This document shows, piece by piece, positions 36,004 through 44,483 of a stretch of 64,000 nucleotides of DNA (its first letter is position 1; the number at the start of each line of letters is the position of its first letter). The DNA is from Bacillus cytotoxicus. Lineage in GTDB: Bacteria > Bacillota > Bacilli > Bacillales > Bacillaceae_G. The stretch is from positions 62,001 through 126,000 of the forward strand of contig NZ_JAMBOP010000011.1 in NCBI RefSeq assembly GCF_023715645.1, read 5' to 3'. The notes under the pieces were generated by a model. The model had not been told where the DNA came from, did not search any database, and saw nothing but the letters and a program-made list of their open reading frames with translations. Made by a program: the position numbers and the translations under genes.

Positions 36004-36745
36004 ATACATGTAAAAATTTCGCAACTTTTTCGTTTGGTAAAATGTTTCCGACAAAGAATGTTCCAAACTCACCATAGCGTGCACTTACTTCATCAAAGCG
36101 CATTTCGTATATAAGTTTCTTAAATTGAAGAACATCATCGGCGAATAATGTTACGCCCCATTCATAATCATCAAAGCCAACAGAACCAGTAATGATTTGA
36201 CGTACTTTTCCTGCATATTGACGGCCGATTTTCCCGTGGTTATACATTAATTTTTTGCGCTCTTCCATCGGTAACATGTACCAGTTGTCTTCACCTTGAC
36301 GACGTTTGTCCATTGGATAGAAACAAACGTGGTTTGCTTTTGGCAACGTTGGATATAGACGGGCAAGAATTTGTGGATTTTGATATGGATCTTCTTCAGC
36401 AGGAAGATAGTTACTTAGCTCCACAACAGATACGTAAGAGTATGTAGGAAGCATGTACTCCGCTAATGTTGTTTTATTGAATTCTGCTTCAATTTCATTT
36501 AATTCTTCCATTGTTGGACGTAAAATCATGAACATAATATCAGCTTTTTGTCCAACAATTGTATACATTGCATGGCTACCTTGCTTTGCAGTTTCTGCTT
36601 TGTTCCATTTTTCAACGATGTTTAAAAATTCAAACATTGCTTGCTGACGCTCGTCACTAGATAATGTTTTCCATGCCGCCCAGTCCATAGAACGGAAATC
36701 GTGTAAACAATACCAACCATCTAATGTTTTTGCTGCTTCACTCAT
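36002..36745 (-). CDS. hemQ: coproheme decarboxylase (chlorite dismutase-like)
   Basis: A 247-aa enzyme for the last step of the coproporphyrin-dependent haem pathway, turning coproheme III into haem b with peroxide. FYPMDKRR carries the catalytic Tyr143 and Lys147 region, and MYNHGKIGR the proximal His170. ATG 36745 is chosen ([12 protein letters not shown]): GAGGTG lies 6 bp upstream, while the longer GTG start would overlap that site. The pta gene is divergent, as in many Bacillus. Confidence 0.93.
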   Translation of the reverse strand: MSEAAKTLDGWYCLHDFRSMDWAAWKTLSSDERQQAMFEFLNIVEKWNKAETAKQGSHAMYTIVGQKADIMFMILRPTMEELNEIEAEFNKTTLAEYMLPTYSYVSVVELSNYLPAEEDPYQNPQILARLYPTLPKANHVCFYPMDKRRQGEDNWYMLPMEERKKLMYNHGKIGRQYAGKVRQIITGSVGFDDYEWGVTLFADDVLQFKKLIYEMRFDEVSARYGEFGTFFVGNILPNEKVAKFLHV

Positions 36746-36968
36746 TAGGTTCACCTCGAATAGTCAAGTTTTACACGTTAACTATATCATATATAGATGA
36801 GAAAGCATGTAACTTCGTCTTGGGCGCATAAAATTGTCACATTTCCTGGCGGAATTTTGGGAAAATATAATCATTTTTATTTTATCAATTTTTTAGAGAC
36901 AATACGTTTAAAATAGAGATAAAAAGCGGTATTCTTAAATATGGATTTGAATTTGAGGAGGTTTATTT

Positions 36969-37940
36969 GTGAGTAATTTATTTACAACAGTAAAAGAAAA
37001 AGTTCAAGGTAAAGGCATTTCTATTGTACTTCCTGAAGGTACTGATGAAAGAATTTTAGGCGCTGCAGAGCGTTTAGCAAAAGAAGAATTAGTAAAACCG
37101 ATCTTGGTTGGTAATAAAGAAGAAATCAGCGCGAAAGCTGCTAGCATGAACTTAACATTAGCAGGTGTTGATATTTATGACCCAGCTACATACGAAGAAA
37201 TGGATGCAATGGTAGCATCTTTCGTTGAACGTCGTAAAGGAAAAGCAACAGAGGAATCGGCTCGTGAAATCTTAAAGGACGAAAACTATTTCGGTACTAT
37301 GCTTGTATACATGGGCAAAGCACACGGTTTAGTAAGCGGTGCAGCTCATTCTACAGCTGATACAGTTCGTCCAGCACTTCAAATCATTAAAACAAAACCA
37401 GGCGTTACAAAAACTTCTGGCGTATTTATCATGGTACGCGATGATGAGAAGTATGTATTTGCTGATTGCGCAATTAATATTGCTCCAAACAGCCAAGATT
37501 TAGCTGAAATTGGTATTGAAAGTGCAAAAACTGCTGAATTATTCGGTATTGATCCACGCGTTGCAATGTTAAGCTTCTCTACAAAAGGTTCTGCGAAATC
37601 TCCAGAAACAGAGAAAGTTGTAGAAGCAACTCGCATCGCGAAAGAAATGGCTCCTGAATTAACATTAGACGGTGAGTTCCAATTTGACGCTGCATTCGTA
37701 CCATCTGTAGCAGAAAAGAAAGCACCAGGTTCTGTTATTAAAGGTGACGCTAACGTATTCGTATTCCCAAGCTTAGAGGCTGGTAATATCGGTTACAAAA
37801 TTGCACAACGCTTAGGTAATTTCGAAGCAGTGGGACCGATCTTACAAGGCTTAAACATGCCAGTAAATGATTTATCTCGCGGTTGTAATGAAGAAGAAGT
37901 GTACAAGCTTGCTTTAATTACAGCAGCACAAGCGCTATAA
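36969..37940 (+). CDS. pta: phosphate acetyltransferase
   Basis: A 323-aa enzyme interconverting acetyl-CoA and acetyl phosphate in overflow metabolism. SIVLPEGTDERIL at the N-terminus, SGAAHSTADTVRPALQIIKT (active-site region) and SFSTKGSAKSPETEKV are diagnostic. It starts at GTG 36969 with GAGGAGG 8 bp upstream. Codon use is strongly biased toward GAA/GTA/ACA, as in highly expressed genes. Confidence 0.95.
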   Translation: MSNLFTTVKEKVQGKGISIVLPEGTDERILGAAERLAKEELVKPILVGNKEEISAKAASMNLTLAGVDIYDPATYEEMDAMVASFVERRKGKATEESAREILKDENYFGTMLVYMGKAHGLVSGAAHSTADTVRPALQIIKTKPGVTKTSGVFIMVRDDEKYVFADCAINIAPNSQDLAEIGIESAKTAELFGIDPRVAMLSFSTKGSAKSPETEKVVEATRIAKEMAPELTLDGEFQFDAAFVPSVAEKKAPGSVIKGDANVFVFPSLEAGNIGYKIAQRLGNFEAVGPILQGLNMPVNDLSRGCNEEEVYKLALITAAQAL

Positions 37941-37943
37941 TTA

Positions 37944-37979
37944 TGAAAAAAAAACCCCGCATTTGCGGGGTTTTTTTAA
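37944..37979. terminator. bidirectional terminator pta / lipL
   Basis: AAAAAACCCCGCA and TGCGGGGTTTTTT form a perfect stem between the convergent genes. Confidence 0.92.
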
Positions 37980-38821
37980 CTTTCTAACTCAAGTGACTTG
38001 TTATTGCGATCAATCATGCGTTGTAAATGATGTTCATATAGCGGTACTTCATCTACTGTAAGCTGTGATGGTGTTAATTTTGGTGCAAAGTGCTGTAACG
38101 TCTGTAAAAGGCGCATCATTAAATCTTGAACAGTAATGGTTTCACCAAGTAGTTCAGATAGTGAAGCCATTGTACTTGGGACAATTTCAGGATACGTAAA
38201 TTTTGTTTCTTCACTTTGAATTGCTAGGTTGTAAAAATCACGAACAAGAGCTGCGCGTGCAGAGCCACTTTCTGCAAGACATAAGTAAATTTGAACAGCT
38301 ACGCCTCCGCGAATACGGCGCTGTGAAATACCAGCAAATTTTTTATCGTTAATACTCAAGTCATAGCTGCCAGGACAGTAAGAGCCAACGATCTCTTTTG
38401 CTTCAATAGTAACATCGTAATCTTTTAGCATTTCCTTAATTAAATGCCACATCGTATCGTAGCCAAGGTCGATATCGATACCTTTATCTGTCTCTTGGAA
38501 TAGAAGAGAGACGTTTAGAACACCCTCATCTAATACAACCGCAAGTCCGCCTGAATTACGGACGATAACCTGGAAGTCTTTGCTTTTCAAAAATTCAATT
38601 CCCTGCTGTAAATAAGGTAATCGTGTATCTTGAATGCCAAGAACAATTGTATTGTGATGAATCCAAGAGCGCATTGTTGCAGCGGATGTACCGTTCCCAA
38701 CGGTTGTACATAACGTATCATCCATTGCAAAAGACTGCAGCGCATGGAATTGTGGACCTAGGCTTGATTGATCAACAATGCGCCACTCTGGTTGAGATAA
38801 AATCGAACGAGAATCGCTCAT
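37976..38821 (-). CDS. lipL: octanoyl-[GcvH]:protein N-octanoyltransferase
   Basis: A 281-aa LplA/LipB-fold amidotransferase. It moves the octanoyl group from GcvH to E2 subunits in the Bacillus lipoate pathway. [12 protein letters not shown] contains the acyl-accepting Cys149 (Cys150 in B. subtilis LipL). [17 protein letters not shown] resembles the RR-GGG ligand loop with Gly-Gly only. It lies next to pta as in B. subtilis (ywfL). Confidence 0.92.
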   Translation of the reverse strand: MSDSRSILSQPEWRIVDQSSLGPQFHALQSFAMDDTLCTTVGNGTSAATMRSWIHHNTIVLGIQDTRLPYLQQGIEFLKSKDFQVIVRNSGGLAVVLDEGVLNVSLLFQETDKGIDIDLGYDTMWHLIKEMLKDYDVTIEAKEIVGSYCPGSYDLSINDKKFAGISQRRIRGGVAVQIYLCLAESGSARAALVRDFYNLAIQSEETKFTYPEIVPSTMASLSELLGETITVQDLMMRLLQTLQHFAPKLTPSQLTVDEVPLYEHHLQRMIDRNNKSLELES

Positions 38822-38879
38822 GTAATTAACCCCTTATCTATAAAATGACAATATTTATTATAGCAAAAAAGAGCGGTTC

Positions 38880-39052
38880 TATATAAATATAAGTTGAAAG
38901 GGGAAAAGGATCCCTTTCTTTTAGGAGGTCGGGAGGGACTGGCCGTGCGTGGGAGTGGTCAGTGCCTTTTTCTGCCACGAGCGATGATTAAAACAAAAGG
39001 AGGAAGCGAGAGGTATTAGTAGACGATGTTTACATAGTAATCTGAAGTCAAA
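38880..39052 (+). repeat. MITE-like element, copy 13 (right end missing)
   Basis: Left end TATATAAATATAAGTTG and core CTGGCCGTGCGTGGGAGTGGTCAG (stem kept) are clear. The right part ends in GTCAAAATGAAAA, where TGGATTTATATA is expected; the ATATATCGGCGC element starts there instead. Confidence 0.78.
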
Positions 39053-39284
39053 ATGAAAAGGATCTGATTCAAAAGAGGTGTAGATGTCTTTTGAATCAGA
39101 TCCTTCTTATATGTTCACTGATATATCGGCGCTTTTTCAAATATATCGACCGAAACGACATATATATCAGCGCTTTTTACAATATATCGGCGCTTCGACA
39201 CGAAATAAAGACGCCTCGACGATATTCGACATCTTATATGCATGAAAAGGGGAAGACAATAGCCCTTTTCGAGTCAGCTCCTTT
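39053..39284. repeat. palindrome-bounded element with ATATATCGGCGCTT direct repeats
   Basis: It opens with a hairpin (AAGGATCTGATTCAAAAG with CTTTTGAATCAGATCCTT, 39057-39104). Then ATATATCGGCGCTTTTT recurs in variants at about 39121, 39165 and 39190 with ATATATCGACC at 39141. It closes with GAGTCAGCTCCTTTT, which mirrors the opening AAAAGGATCTGATTC. The last part may terminate rsfA. Confidence 0.6.
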
Positions 39285-39971
39285 TTATTCTGCAATTTTT
39301 TCTAAATTTCCGTTTCGATCCATGCGAAATGATGTTTGTGCACGTTCTTCATCATCCATTAATGCGAGTTTCCGTGCACGGTTCATAATTTTCATGAGTG
39401 TCTCGTAATCTTCTTGAACGGTTGTTGATTGCTGTTCTAATTTTTCCACTTTCTTTTCTAGATCGGCATTTCTTCTCATATACTCAGCGATGTCTTGTTT
39501 CAATCTCTCATTCTCTCTTTCGAGTGCGGATACTTTTACATTAGAAGTTCCAAGGGATTGTAGAAAACAGATCACGTCATGCATCGCAATCGAAGAATTT
39601 GCTGGCATCGCTTGCGTAGTTTGTATAGGTTGAACAGGTTGCTGGGTATCAATACTAATATTTTCATCCACTGTTACGGTAGATGGAGATGGAGTCGGTG
39701 GTGTATATAAAAGGCGTTTTTTTGCTTGCTCGCCCCCATTTGCTCGCATTTTGTCTTTGCGATTTTTTTTCGCAAGTTGTAATGCCTGACCGTAACTATA
39801 GCGTACGACGGCATTCCAGCGGAACCCGCAAGCCGCTGAGGTACGATTTAGTTTGTCACCAACTTCTTCAAAGGCATTTAATTGTGTACTTCCTTCGCGA
39901 ACGTGACGTAAAACAGTTTCGGCAAGAAGTAAATCATCTTCTTCAGTCCAAGCATCTTGTCTTACTTTCAT
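39285..39971 (-). CDS. rsfA: prespore regulator RsfA (RsfA family Myb-like transcription factor)
   Basis: A 228-aa protein. The N-terminal Myb/SANT-like domain (residues 1-65: [19 protein letters not shown] and [20 protein letters not shown]) binds DNA. A Pro/Thr/Gln-rich linker follows, and a C-terminal coiled coil (about 150-200, [21 protein letters not shown]). In B. subtilis RsfA tunes sigma-F-dependent genes in the forespore. ATG 39971 is taken for its GGGAGATG RBS. A sigma-F/G-like promoter is upstream. Confidence 0.88.
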   Translation of the reverse strand: MKVRQDAWTEEDDLLLAETVLRHVREGSTQLNAFEEVGDKLNRTSAACGFRWNAVVRYSYGQALQLAKKNRKDKMRANGGEQAKKRLLYTPPTPSPSTVTVDENISIDTQQPVQPIQTTQAMPANSSIAMHDVICFLQSLGTSNVKVSALERENERLKQDIAEYMRRNADLEKKVEKLEQQSTTVQEDYETLMKIMNRARKLALMDDEERAQTSFRMDRNGNLEKIAE

Positions 39972-40009
39972 AGATTCATCTCCCTTTCTTTTTATCAATA
40001 TCTTATTTT

Positions 40010-40039
40010 TAGAATGGACAAAATGAATTGTTTTTATAC
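40010..40039 (-). promoter_or_regulatory. sigma-F/sigma-G type promoter of rsfA
   Basis: On the minus strand, GTATA (-35) is followed after 18 bp by CATTCTA (-10), fitting the forespore consensus GHATR...CATNHTA. Confidence 0.62.
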
Positions 40040-40207
40040 AAAGCTCCCAAAATTATGGTAGATTTTGAGCGGAAATATATTTGTATGTCATTTTTTTCTT
40101 GCAGGAAGAAAACTTGCATCGCATCGAAAAGAAAGGTAAAATACCATTTAGTGTTTATTGTTATATGTACTTGAGAAAAGTTTCAAATAGAGGAAGTGTT
40201 ATCTAAA

Positions 40208-40432
40208 ATGGGAAACGAGTTTCGTGTGTGTGATGATTGTCAGGCAACGAATATTAAGACGTTAGTACCGCGTTTAAAGAAAATAGATGAATGTGCAGAT
40301 ATTAAAGTCGGCTGTCAATCATATTGCGGTCCTGGTCGTAAAAAATCATTTGCATTTGTAAATAACCGTCCAGTTGCAGCGCCAAATGAAGATGAGCTAA
40401 TTCAAAAAATTGAAGCAAAGTTAAACAAGTAA
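40208..40432 (+). CDS. DUF1450 (YuzB-like) small protein
   Basis: A 74-aa protein. CDDCQATN near the N-terminus and [23 protein letters not shown] carry four conserved cysteines, a likely metal or Fe-S site as in UPF0349/DUF1450. The function is unknown. ATG 40208 is preferred to GTG 40196, which overlaps the GAGGAAG ribosome site; the spacing to 40208 (11 bp) is long, so this choice is moderate. Confidence 0.78.
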   Translation: MGNEFRVCDDCQATNIKTLVPRLKKIDECADIKVGCQSYCGPGRKKSFAFVNNRPVAAPNEDELIQKIEAKLNK

Positions 40433-40457
40433 AAAGATACGATATCGTATCTTTTTT
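40431..40457. terminator. terminator of the DUF1450 gene
   Basis: AAAAAGATACGA and TCGTATCTTTTT form a perfect palindrome directly after the stop, with a T run. Confidence 0.85.
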
Positions 40458-40496
40458 TGGTTTTGTAAAATGTAAAAAAGTTTTAACTACTCAGTC

Positions 40497-40575
40497 ACTC
40501 TATGAAAAACTGATAGCAAGCCCTGAGGGACTGGCTATGTATAGGAGCGGTCAACTTCTTTTCTTTTTATACAGT
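40497..40575 (+). repeat. MITE-like element, copy 14 (remnant)
   Basis: Only the core is left: CTGGCTATGTATAGGAGCGG, with the hairpin 1 stem reduced to CTGGC/GGTCA. No terminal repeats remain. Confidence 0.55.
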
Positions 40576-40658
40576 AATATACAGTCTTTCATTTCTTTCT
40601 GTTTCACCTTTCGTTTATAATAGGAGTAAGAACGTATAATGGAGGGCGGTGAATTGTA

Positions 40659-41963
40659 ATGGCATATGTAAGTGATAAACTAAATGAAACGAAAGTGTTT
40701 AAAGACCCAGTGCATAAATATGTGCATGTACGCGACCGCGTAATTTGGGATTTAATCGGAACGAAAGAGTTTCAACGTCTGCGCCGTATTAAGCAGCTAG
40801 GGACGACATTTTTTACATTTCACGGTGCGGAGCATAGTCGCTTTGCTCATTCACTAGGTGTCTATGAAATTATTCGCCGCATGATTGATGATGTGTTTGA
40901 TGGAAGACCGGATTGGAATGCAGAAGATCGTTTGTTGTGCTTATGTGCAGCACTTCTTCACGATGTAGGACATGGTCCTTTTTCTCATTCATTTGAAAAA
41001 GTTTTTAAATTGAACCATGAAAAATTTACACAAGCAATTATTGTCGGTGATACGGAAATCCATGAGGTATTAAGCCGAGTTGATCGTGAGTTTCCGCAAA
41101 AAGTAGCAGATGTCATTGCGAAAACCTCTACTAATAAATTAGCGATTAGTATGATTTCTAGCCAAATTGATGCAGATCGCATGGACTATTTATTACGAGA
41201 TGCGTATTTCACAGGTGTGCAATATGGAAACTTTGATATGGAACGGATATTACGGGTAATGCGTCCATTTAATAATCAAGTTGTCATTAAGTATAGTGGG
41301 ATGCATGCTGTTGAGCATTATATTATGAGCCGTTATCAAATGTACTGGCAAGTATATTTTCACCCAGTCACGCGTAGTGCTGAAGTAATTTTGACGAAAA
41401 TTTTACACCGTGCGAAAGCGTTGCATGAACAGTACTATACATTTAAATATCATCCCGTTCACTTCTATTCTTTATTTGAAGGAGAAGTAACGGTAGAGGA
41501 TTATTTGAAGCTAGACGAGAATGTCATGTATTACTACTTCCAAGTATGGCAAGAGGAAGAGGATGCTATTTTAAGTGATTTATGCCGCCGTTTTATGAAC
41601 CGCAATTTGTTCAAATGCGTTGATTTTACGGGAAAGCATGGGTTAAACAATTGGGTAGAATTAAATAGTTTATTTAAGAAGATTGGGCTTGATCCAGAAT
41701 ATTACTTAGTAGTAGATTCTACGTCGGATCTGCCGTATGACTTTTACCGTGCAGGTGAAGAGGAAGAACGTTTGCCGATTTTACTTCTTATGCCAAATGG
41801 AGAGTTGCGTGAATTGTCTCGTGAGTCGGACATTGTGGAAGCAATTACAGGTAAAAAGAGAACAGATCAAAAGCTATTCTATCCGCATGATTTACTGTAT
41901 GAAGATGGACGAAAAGGAAAAATAAAAGAGAAAATTATTCGTTTATTAGAAGGGAAAGAGTAA
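40659..41963 (+). CDS. ywfO: HD-domain dNTPase-like phosphohydrolase YwfO
   Basis: A 434-aa SAMHD1/dGTPase-like hydrolase. The metal site residues are visible as HSRFAHSLGVYE, LLHDVGHGPFSHSFE (HD) and IDADRMDYLLRDA (Asp). Bacillus relatives degrade dNTPs. AGGGCGGTGAATTGTA precedes ATG 40659. It is convergent with the tautomerase gene. Confidence 0.9.
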   Translation: MAYVSDKLNETKVFKDPVHKYVHVRDRVIWDLIGTKEFQRLRRIKQLGTTFFTFHGAEHSRFAHSLGVYEIIRRMIDDVFDGRPDWNAEDRLLCLCAALLHDVGHGPFSHSFEKVFKLNHEKFTQAIIVGDTEIHEVLSRVDREFPQKVADVIAKTSTNKLAISMISSQIDADRMDYLLRDAYFTGVQYGNFDMERILRVMRPFNNQVVIKYSGMHAVEHYIMSRYQMYWQVYFHPVTRSAEVILTKILHRAKALHEQYYTFKYHPVHFYSLFEGEVTVEDYLKLDENVMYYYFQVWQEEEDAILSDLCRRFMNRNLFKCVDFTGKHGLNNWVELNSLFKKIGLDPEYYLVVDSTSDLPYDFYRAGEEEERLPILLLMPNGELRELSRESDIVEAITGKKRTDQKLFYPHDLLYEDGRKGKIKEKIIRLLEGKE

Positions 41964-41990
41964 GAGAAGCAGCACAGCTACTTCTCTTAT
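41963..41990. terminator. hairpin between ywfO and ywhB
   Basis: AGAGAAGCAGC pairs with GCTACTTCTCT (one mismatch). It overlaps the end of ywfO. Confidence 0.65.
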
Positions 41991-41998
41991 CTCAATCA

Positions 41999-42187
41999 TT
42001 ACTCTTGGTCGCTTAAGCGTTTTCCGCCAACTGCGTAATGATTTTTAGACATTTCTTCAATGAATACAACGATTTTTTCTTCTGGAGCACCAGTAGTTTC
42101 GCTTACTGCAGCTGTTACTTTTTCAGCAAGGGCTTTCTTTTGCTCTTCTGTGCGGCCTTCTAACATTTTCACTGTTACGTATGGCAT
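41999..42187 (-). CDS. ywhB: 4-oxalocrotonate tautomerase family protein YwhB
   Basis: A 62-aa beta-alpha-beta tautomerase. The catalytic Pro is the second codon (MPYVTVKMLEGRTEEQKKAL), exposed once Met is removed. The C-terminal NHYAVGGK matches the family. ATG 42187 is fixed by AAGGAG and by the need for Pro at the N-terminus. The physiological substrate is unknown. Confidence 0.9.
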   Translation of the reverse strand: MPYVTVKMLEGRTEEQKKALAEKVTAAVSETTGAPEEKIVVFIEEMSKNHYAVGGKRLSDQE

Positions 42188-42296
42188 GTATATCGCTCCT
42201 TTTATGTGGATTACAGTACTATTATAACGGATTCTTGAAAGACGCAATTAGAAAATGAAAGATTTTTTATTTGGATTATTAAGAAGGAGATGAAGT

Positions 42297-42971
42297 ATGG
42301 ATAATTTCTTTAGATACCCATTGCACGAGTTACCGTTGTTAGCTCTTGCAGTTGCAATGGCACTCTCTGTACATGAGTTTGCACATGCATATGTTGCTTA
42401 TAAATTTGGAGACTTAACGGCGAAAAATCAAGGGCGTTTAACAATATCGCCCCTTTCTCATATCGATCCAATTGGTGCAATCGCATTCTTGATTATTGGT
42501 TTTGGATGGGCACGCCCTGTACCAGTAAATCCATATAATTTTAAGCGCCCGCGCCTTGCCGGGGTTTGCGTTTCGATTGCGGGACCAATCAGTAATTTAT
42601 TATTAGGTGCTTTCGGACTTGCTGCCTGGTATGGCTTGGTGAAATTTGGAGTGATTAAAGCAGTCCCAGTAGCAGTAGGAGAGACGCTATTTCAGTTCTT
42701 TCAAATTTTTATCGGGATTAATATCGTTCTGTTTGTTTTTAACTTGATACCAATCCCGCCGTTAGATGGTTACCGTGTGTTGGAAGATTTAGCGCCAACC
42801 AATATACGTGCGAAAATGACGCAATATGAAAAATATGGTGCAATCCTGTTATTAATTATTGTGATTACACCGTTAGATCGCTATACGATTCAACCGATAT
42901 TTCAAGTTGTCATTCCATACGTTTCAGGTATGCTGCATACTATAATTGGACCATTATTTGGATTGTATTAG
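42297..42971 (+). CDS. ywhC: site-2 protease family membrane metalloprotease YwhC
   Basis: A 224-aa peptidase M50 protein with five or six helices. The zinc motif HEFAH is at residues 26-30 in helix 1-2, and NLIPIPPLDGYRVLED supplies the third ligand Asp. It lacks PDZ and CBS domains (minimal S2P). Substrates are unknown. ywhD follows 16 bp downstream. Confidence 0.9.
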   Translation: MDNFFRYPLHELPLLALAVAMALSVHEFAHAYVAYKFGDLTAKNQGRLTISPLSHIDPIGAIAFLIIGFGWARPVPVNPYNFKRPRLAGVCVSIAGPISNLLLGAFGLAAWYGLVKFGVIKAVPVAVGETLFQFFQIFIGINIVLFVFNLIPIPPLDGYRVLEDLAPTNIRAKMTQYEKYGAILLLIIVITPLDRYTIQPIFQVVIPYVSGMLHTIIGPLFGLY

Positions 42972-42987
42972 AAGGGGAGGCTTTTCT

Positions 42988-43497
42988 ATGGCAGAGAAAA
43001 AGAAACAAATCGGTTTTAATATTATTAAAAATGACTCTACAGATGGACACGGCGGCTTTGGAGTCGGCGCATTAAGTCTTGAAAATATTTCTCCTGTTAT
43101 TATTGATGTAACAGAAGGAACGGCAGTTGTAGATATCGGTGCAATGCATGCCCGTAGTGCGGTTGAAAAAGGTATTAAATTTTTAATCAATAAAGAAGAA
43201 GTACCAAATGCAAAACCGTACTGGCTTGTTTGGGTAACAATTGAGCGCACAGCAACAAGCGCATATTATGCAGGGGTAACTGCATGTGAAATGACAGTAG
43301 ATCGTGAAATTCGCCGCGGCTATAAATCACTTCCTGAGCATGTAAATAAAATGGATAAATCATTAAAGCGTCACATTATGGTTGATCATATGGATGAGCC
43401 TTCTAAAAAAGTGCTTGGAACATTTTTAAAAGAGCATAATGAGGAGCTATGGAATTTTTCTAATGAGAAATTACGTAGTGAGTTGTTAGGAGAGTAA
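42988..43497 (+). CDS. ywhD: YwhD family protein
   Basis: A 169-aa soluble protein found next to ywhC across Bacillus. FNIIKNDSTDGHGGFGVGALSLEN near the start and MHARSAVEKGIKFL are recognisable. The function is unknown. ATG 42988 is fixed by GGGGAGG 7 bp upstream; the longer frame runs back into ywhC. Confidence 0.88.
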   Translation: MAEKKKQIGFNIIKNDSTDGHGGFGVGALSLENISPVIIDVTEGTAVVDIGAMHARSAVEKGIKFLINKEEVPNAKPYWLVWVTIERTATSAYYAGVTACEMTVDREIRRGYKSLPEHVNKMDKSLKRHIMVDHMDEPSKKVLGTFLKEHNEELWNFSNEKLRSELLGE

Positions 43498-43502
43498 TAG
43501 GT

Positions 43503-43530
43503 CCCCCCTTCTTGAAAGGGGGCTTTTTGT
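43503..43530 (+). terminator. terminator of ywhC-ywhD
   Basis: CCCCCTT/AAGGGGG stem with a CTTTTTG tail, right after the ywhD stop. Confidence 0.8.
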
Positions 43531-43544
43531 TTATCCCGCTATTC

Positions 43545-43740
43545 GTGGGCAGTAAGACCCCCACCTCAAGATTGAGAGAGAATCGTTGTCCGGCTCTAGC
43601 GGCTAGAATCTCCGGTCGTTTCGCCCCCTCGGACGAGGCAAAAAGCGCCTCTTTGTCAGGGACGTGGGCGTCCTGCGATTCTGAGCGAGCCGCTTCCGCT
43701 TTTCTAAAGAAGATAGGTGGGGGATAACTGCCCATAAAAG
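43545..43740. repeat. inverted-repeat element holding a family-2 repeat
   Basis: The outer arms GGGCAGTAAGACCCCCACCT and AGGTGGGGGATAACTGCCC enclose one reverse-oriented family-2 unit (43586-43705). CCCGATTGGTTCAAC just outside recurs in reverse at 32617. The composite looks nested: one palindromic repeat inserted in another. Confidence 0.65.
43586..43705 (-). repeat. family-2 structured repeat, copy A
   Basis: About 120 bp. On the minus strand it opens with AAAAGCGGAAGCGGCTCGCT and ends CTAGCCGCTAGAGCCGGACA. AGCGGCT...CAGAAT pairs with ATTCTAGCCGC at the base; GAGGCGCTTTTTGCCTC makes an inner hairpin. Confidence 0.8.
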
Positions 43741-43759
43741 CCCGATTGGTTCAACTAAT

Positions 43760-43793
43760 AATCAGTGGGGGATGAAGAAAACCCCCACTGATT
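43760..43793. terminator. strong hairpin, terminator-like
   Basis: AATCAGTGGGGG pairs with CCCCCACTGATT. It resembles the hairpin at 14769 and may be part of a dispersed repeat. Confidence 0.55.
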
Positions 43794-43897
43794 AAAGTTT
43801 CACTTTATTTGAAAACATGTTTTTAATGGAATGGGGCAGGAAATGACGATGTTTGTCAGAAATATGTATTTAAATGGGGAATTAAGGGGAGAGATAG

Positions 43898-44443
43898 ATG
43901 AGAATAAGTGGGGAGTCCATTTTTATAAAAAGTTTAGAAGAATGTGATGCAGAAGCTATGGTGCATTTGGAATCGAAAAACCAAGATTTTTTTCAACTGT
44001 ATACAGCATTAAGAGAAGATGATTTTTATACGCTAGAGGGCCAAAAGGAGCGTATTAGAAAAGGGAATGAAAAGCAAGAGCTTGATGAGCAGTATTCATT
44101 TGGCATTTATCTAAATGAAACAGAAGAATTAATTGGGTCTGTTACATTGTCTGAAGTACTAAGAGGCCCTTTGCAAGGCTGTTTCATTGGATATACCTTA
44201 GACAAACACCATAATGGGAAAGGATATATGACGGAAGCTGTTAAGCTAGTCGTGTCTTACGCATTCGAGGAGCTAAAACTCCATCGGATTGAAGCGGGCG
44301 TTATGCCGCATAATATCGGATCAATAACAGTTTTAGAGAAATCAGGGTTTCATAAAGAGGGAATTGCAAGGAAAAACGTAAAGATAAATGGAAAATGGGA
44401 AGACCATCAAGTATTAGCGATTGTAAATGATAAGGATGAATAA
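43898..44443 (+). CDS. GNAT acetyltransferase, RimJ/RimL type
   Basis: A 181-aa N-acetyltransferase. The acetyl-CoA loop is seen as LDKHHNGKGYMTEAVKLVV, and the end motif as VLEKSGFHKEGIARKNVKING. YdaF/YjcK-like enzymes of this group acetylate protein N-termini or other amines; the substrate is unknown. AAGGGGAGAGATAG precedes the ATG. Confidence 0.85.
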   Translation: MRISGESIFIKSLEECDAEAMVHLESKNQDFFQLYTALREDDFYTLEGQKERIRKGNEKQELDEQYSFGIYLNETEELIGSVTLSEVLRGPLQGCFIGYTLDKHHNGKGYMTEAVKLVVSYAFEELKLHRIEAGVMPHNIGSITVLEKSGFHKEGIARKNVKINGKWEDHQVLAIVNDKDE

Positions 44444-44473
44444 GGGAGCGATAGGATACGCTCCCTTATTCAT
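44441..44473. terminator. bidirectional terminator GNAT / pbpG
   Basis: AATAAGGGAGCG pairs with CGCTCCCTTATT around a short loop, between convergent stop codons. Confidence 0.82.
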
Positions 44474-44483
44474 TCAATTTTCG

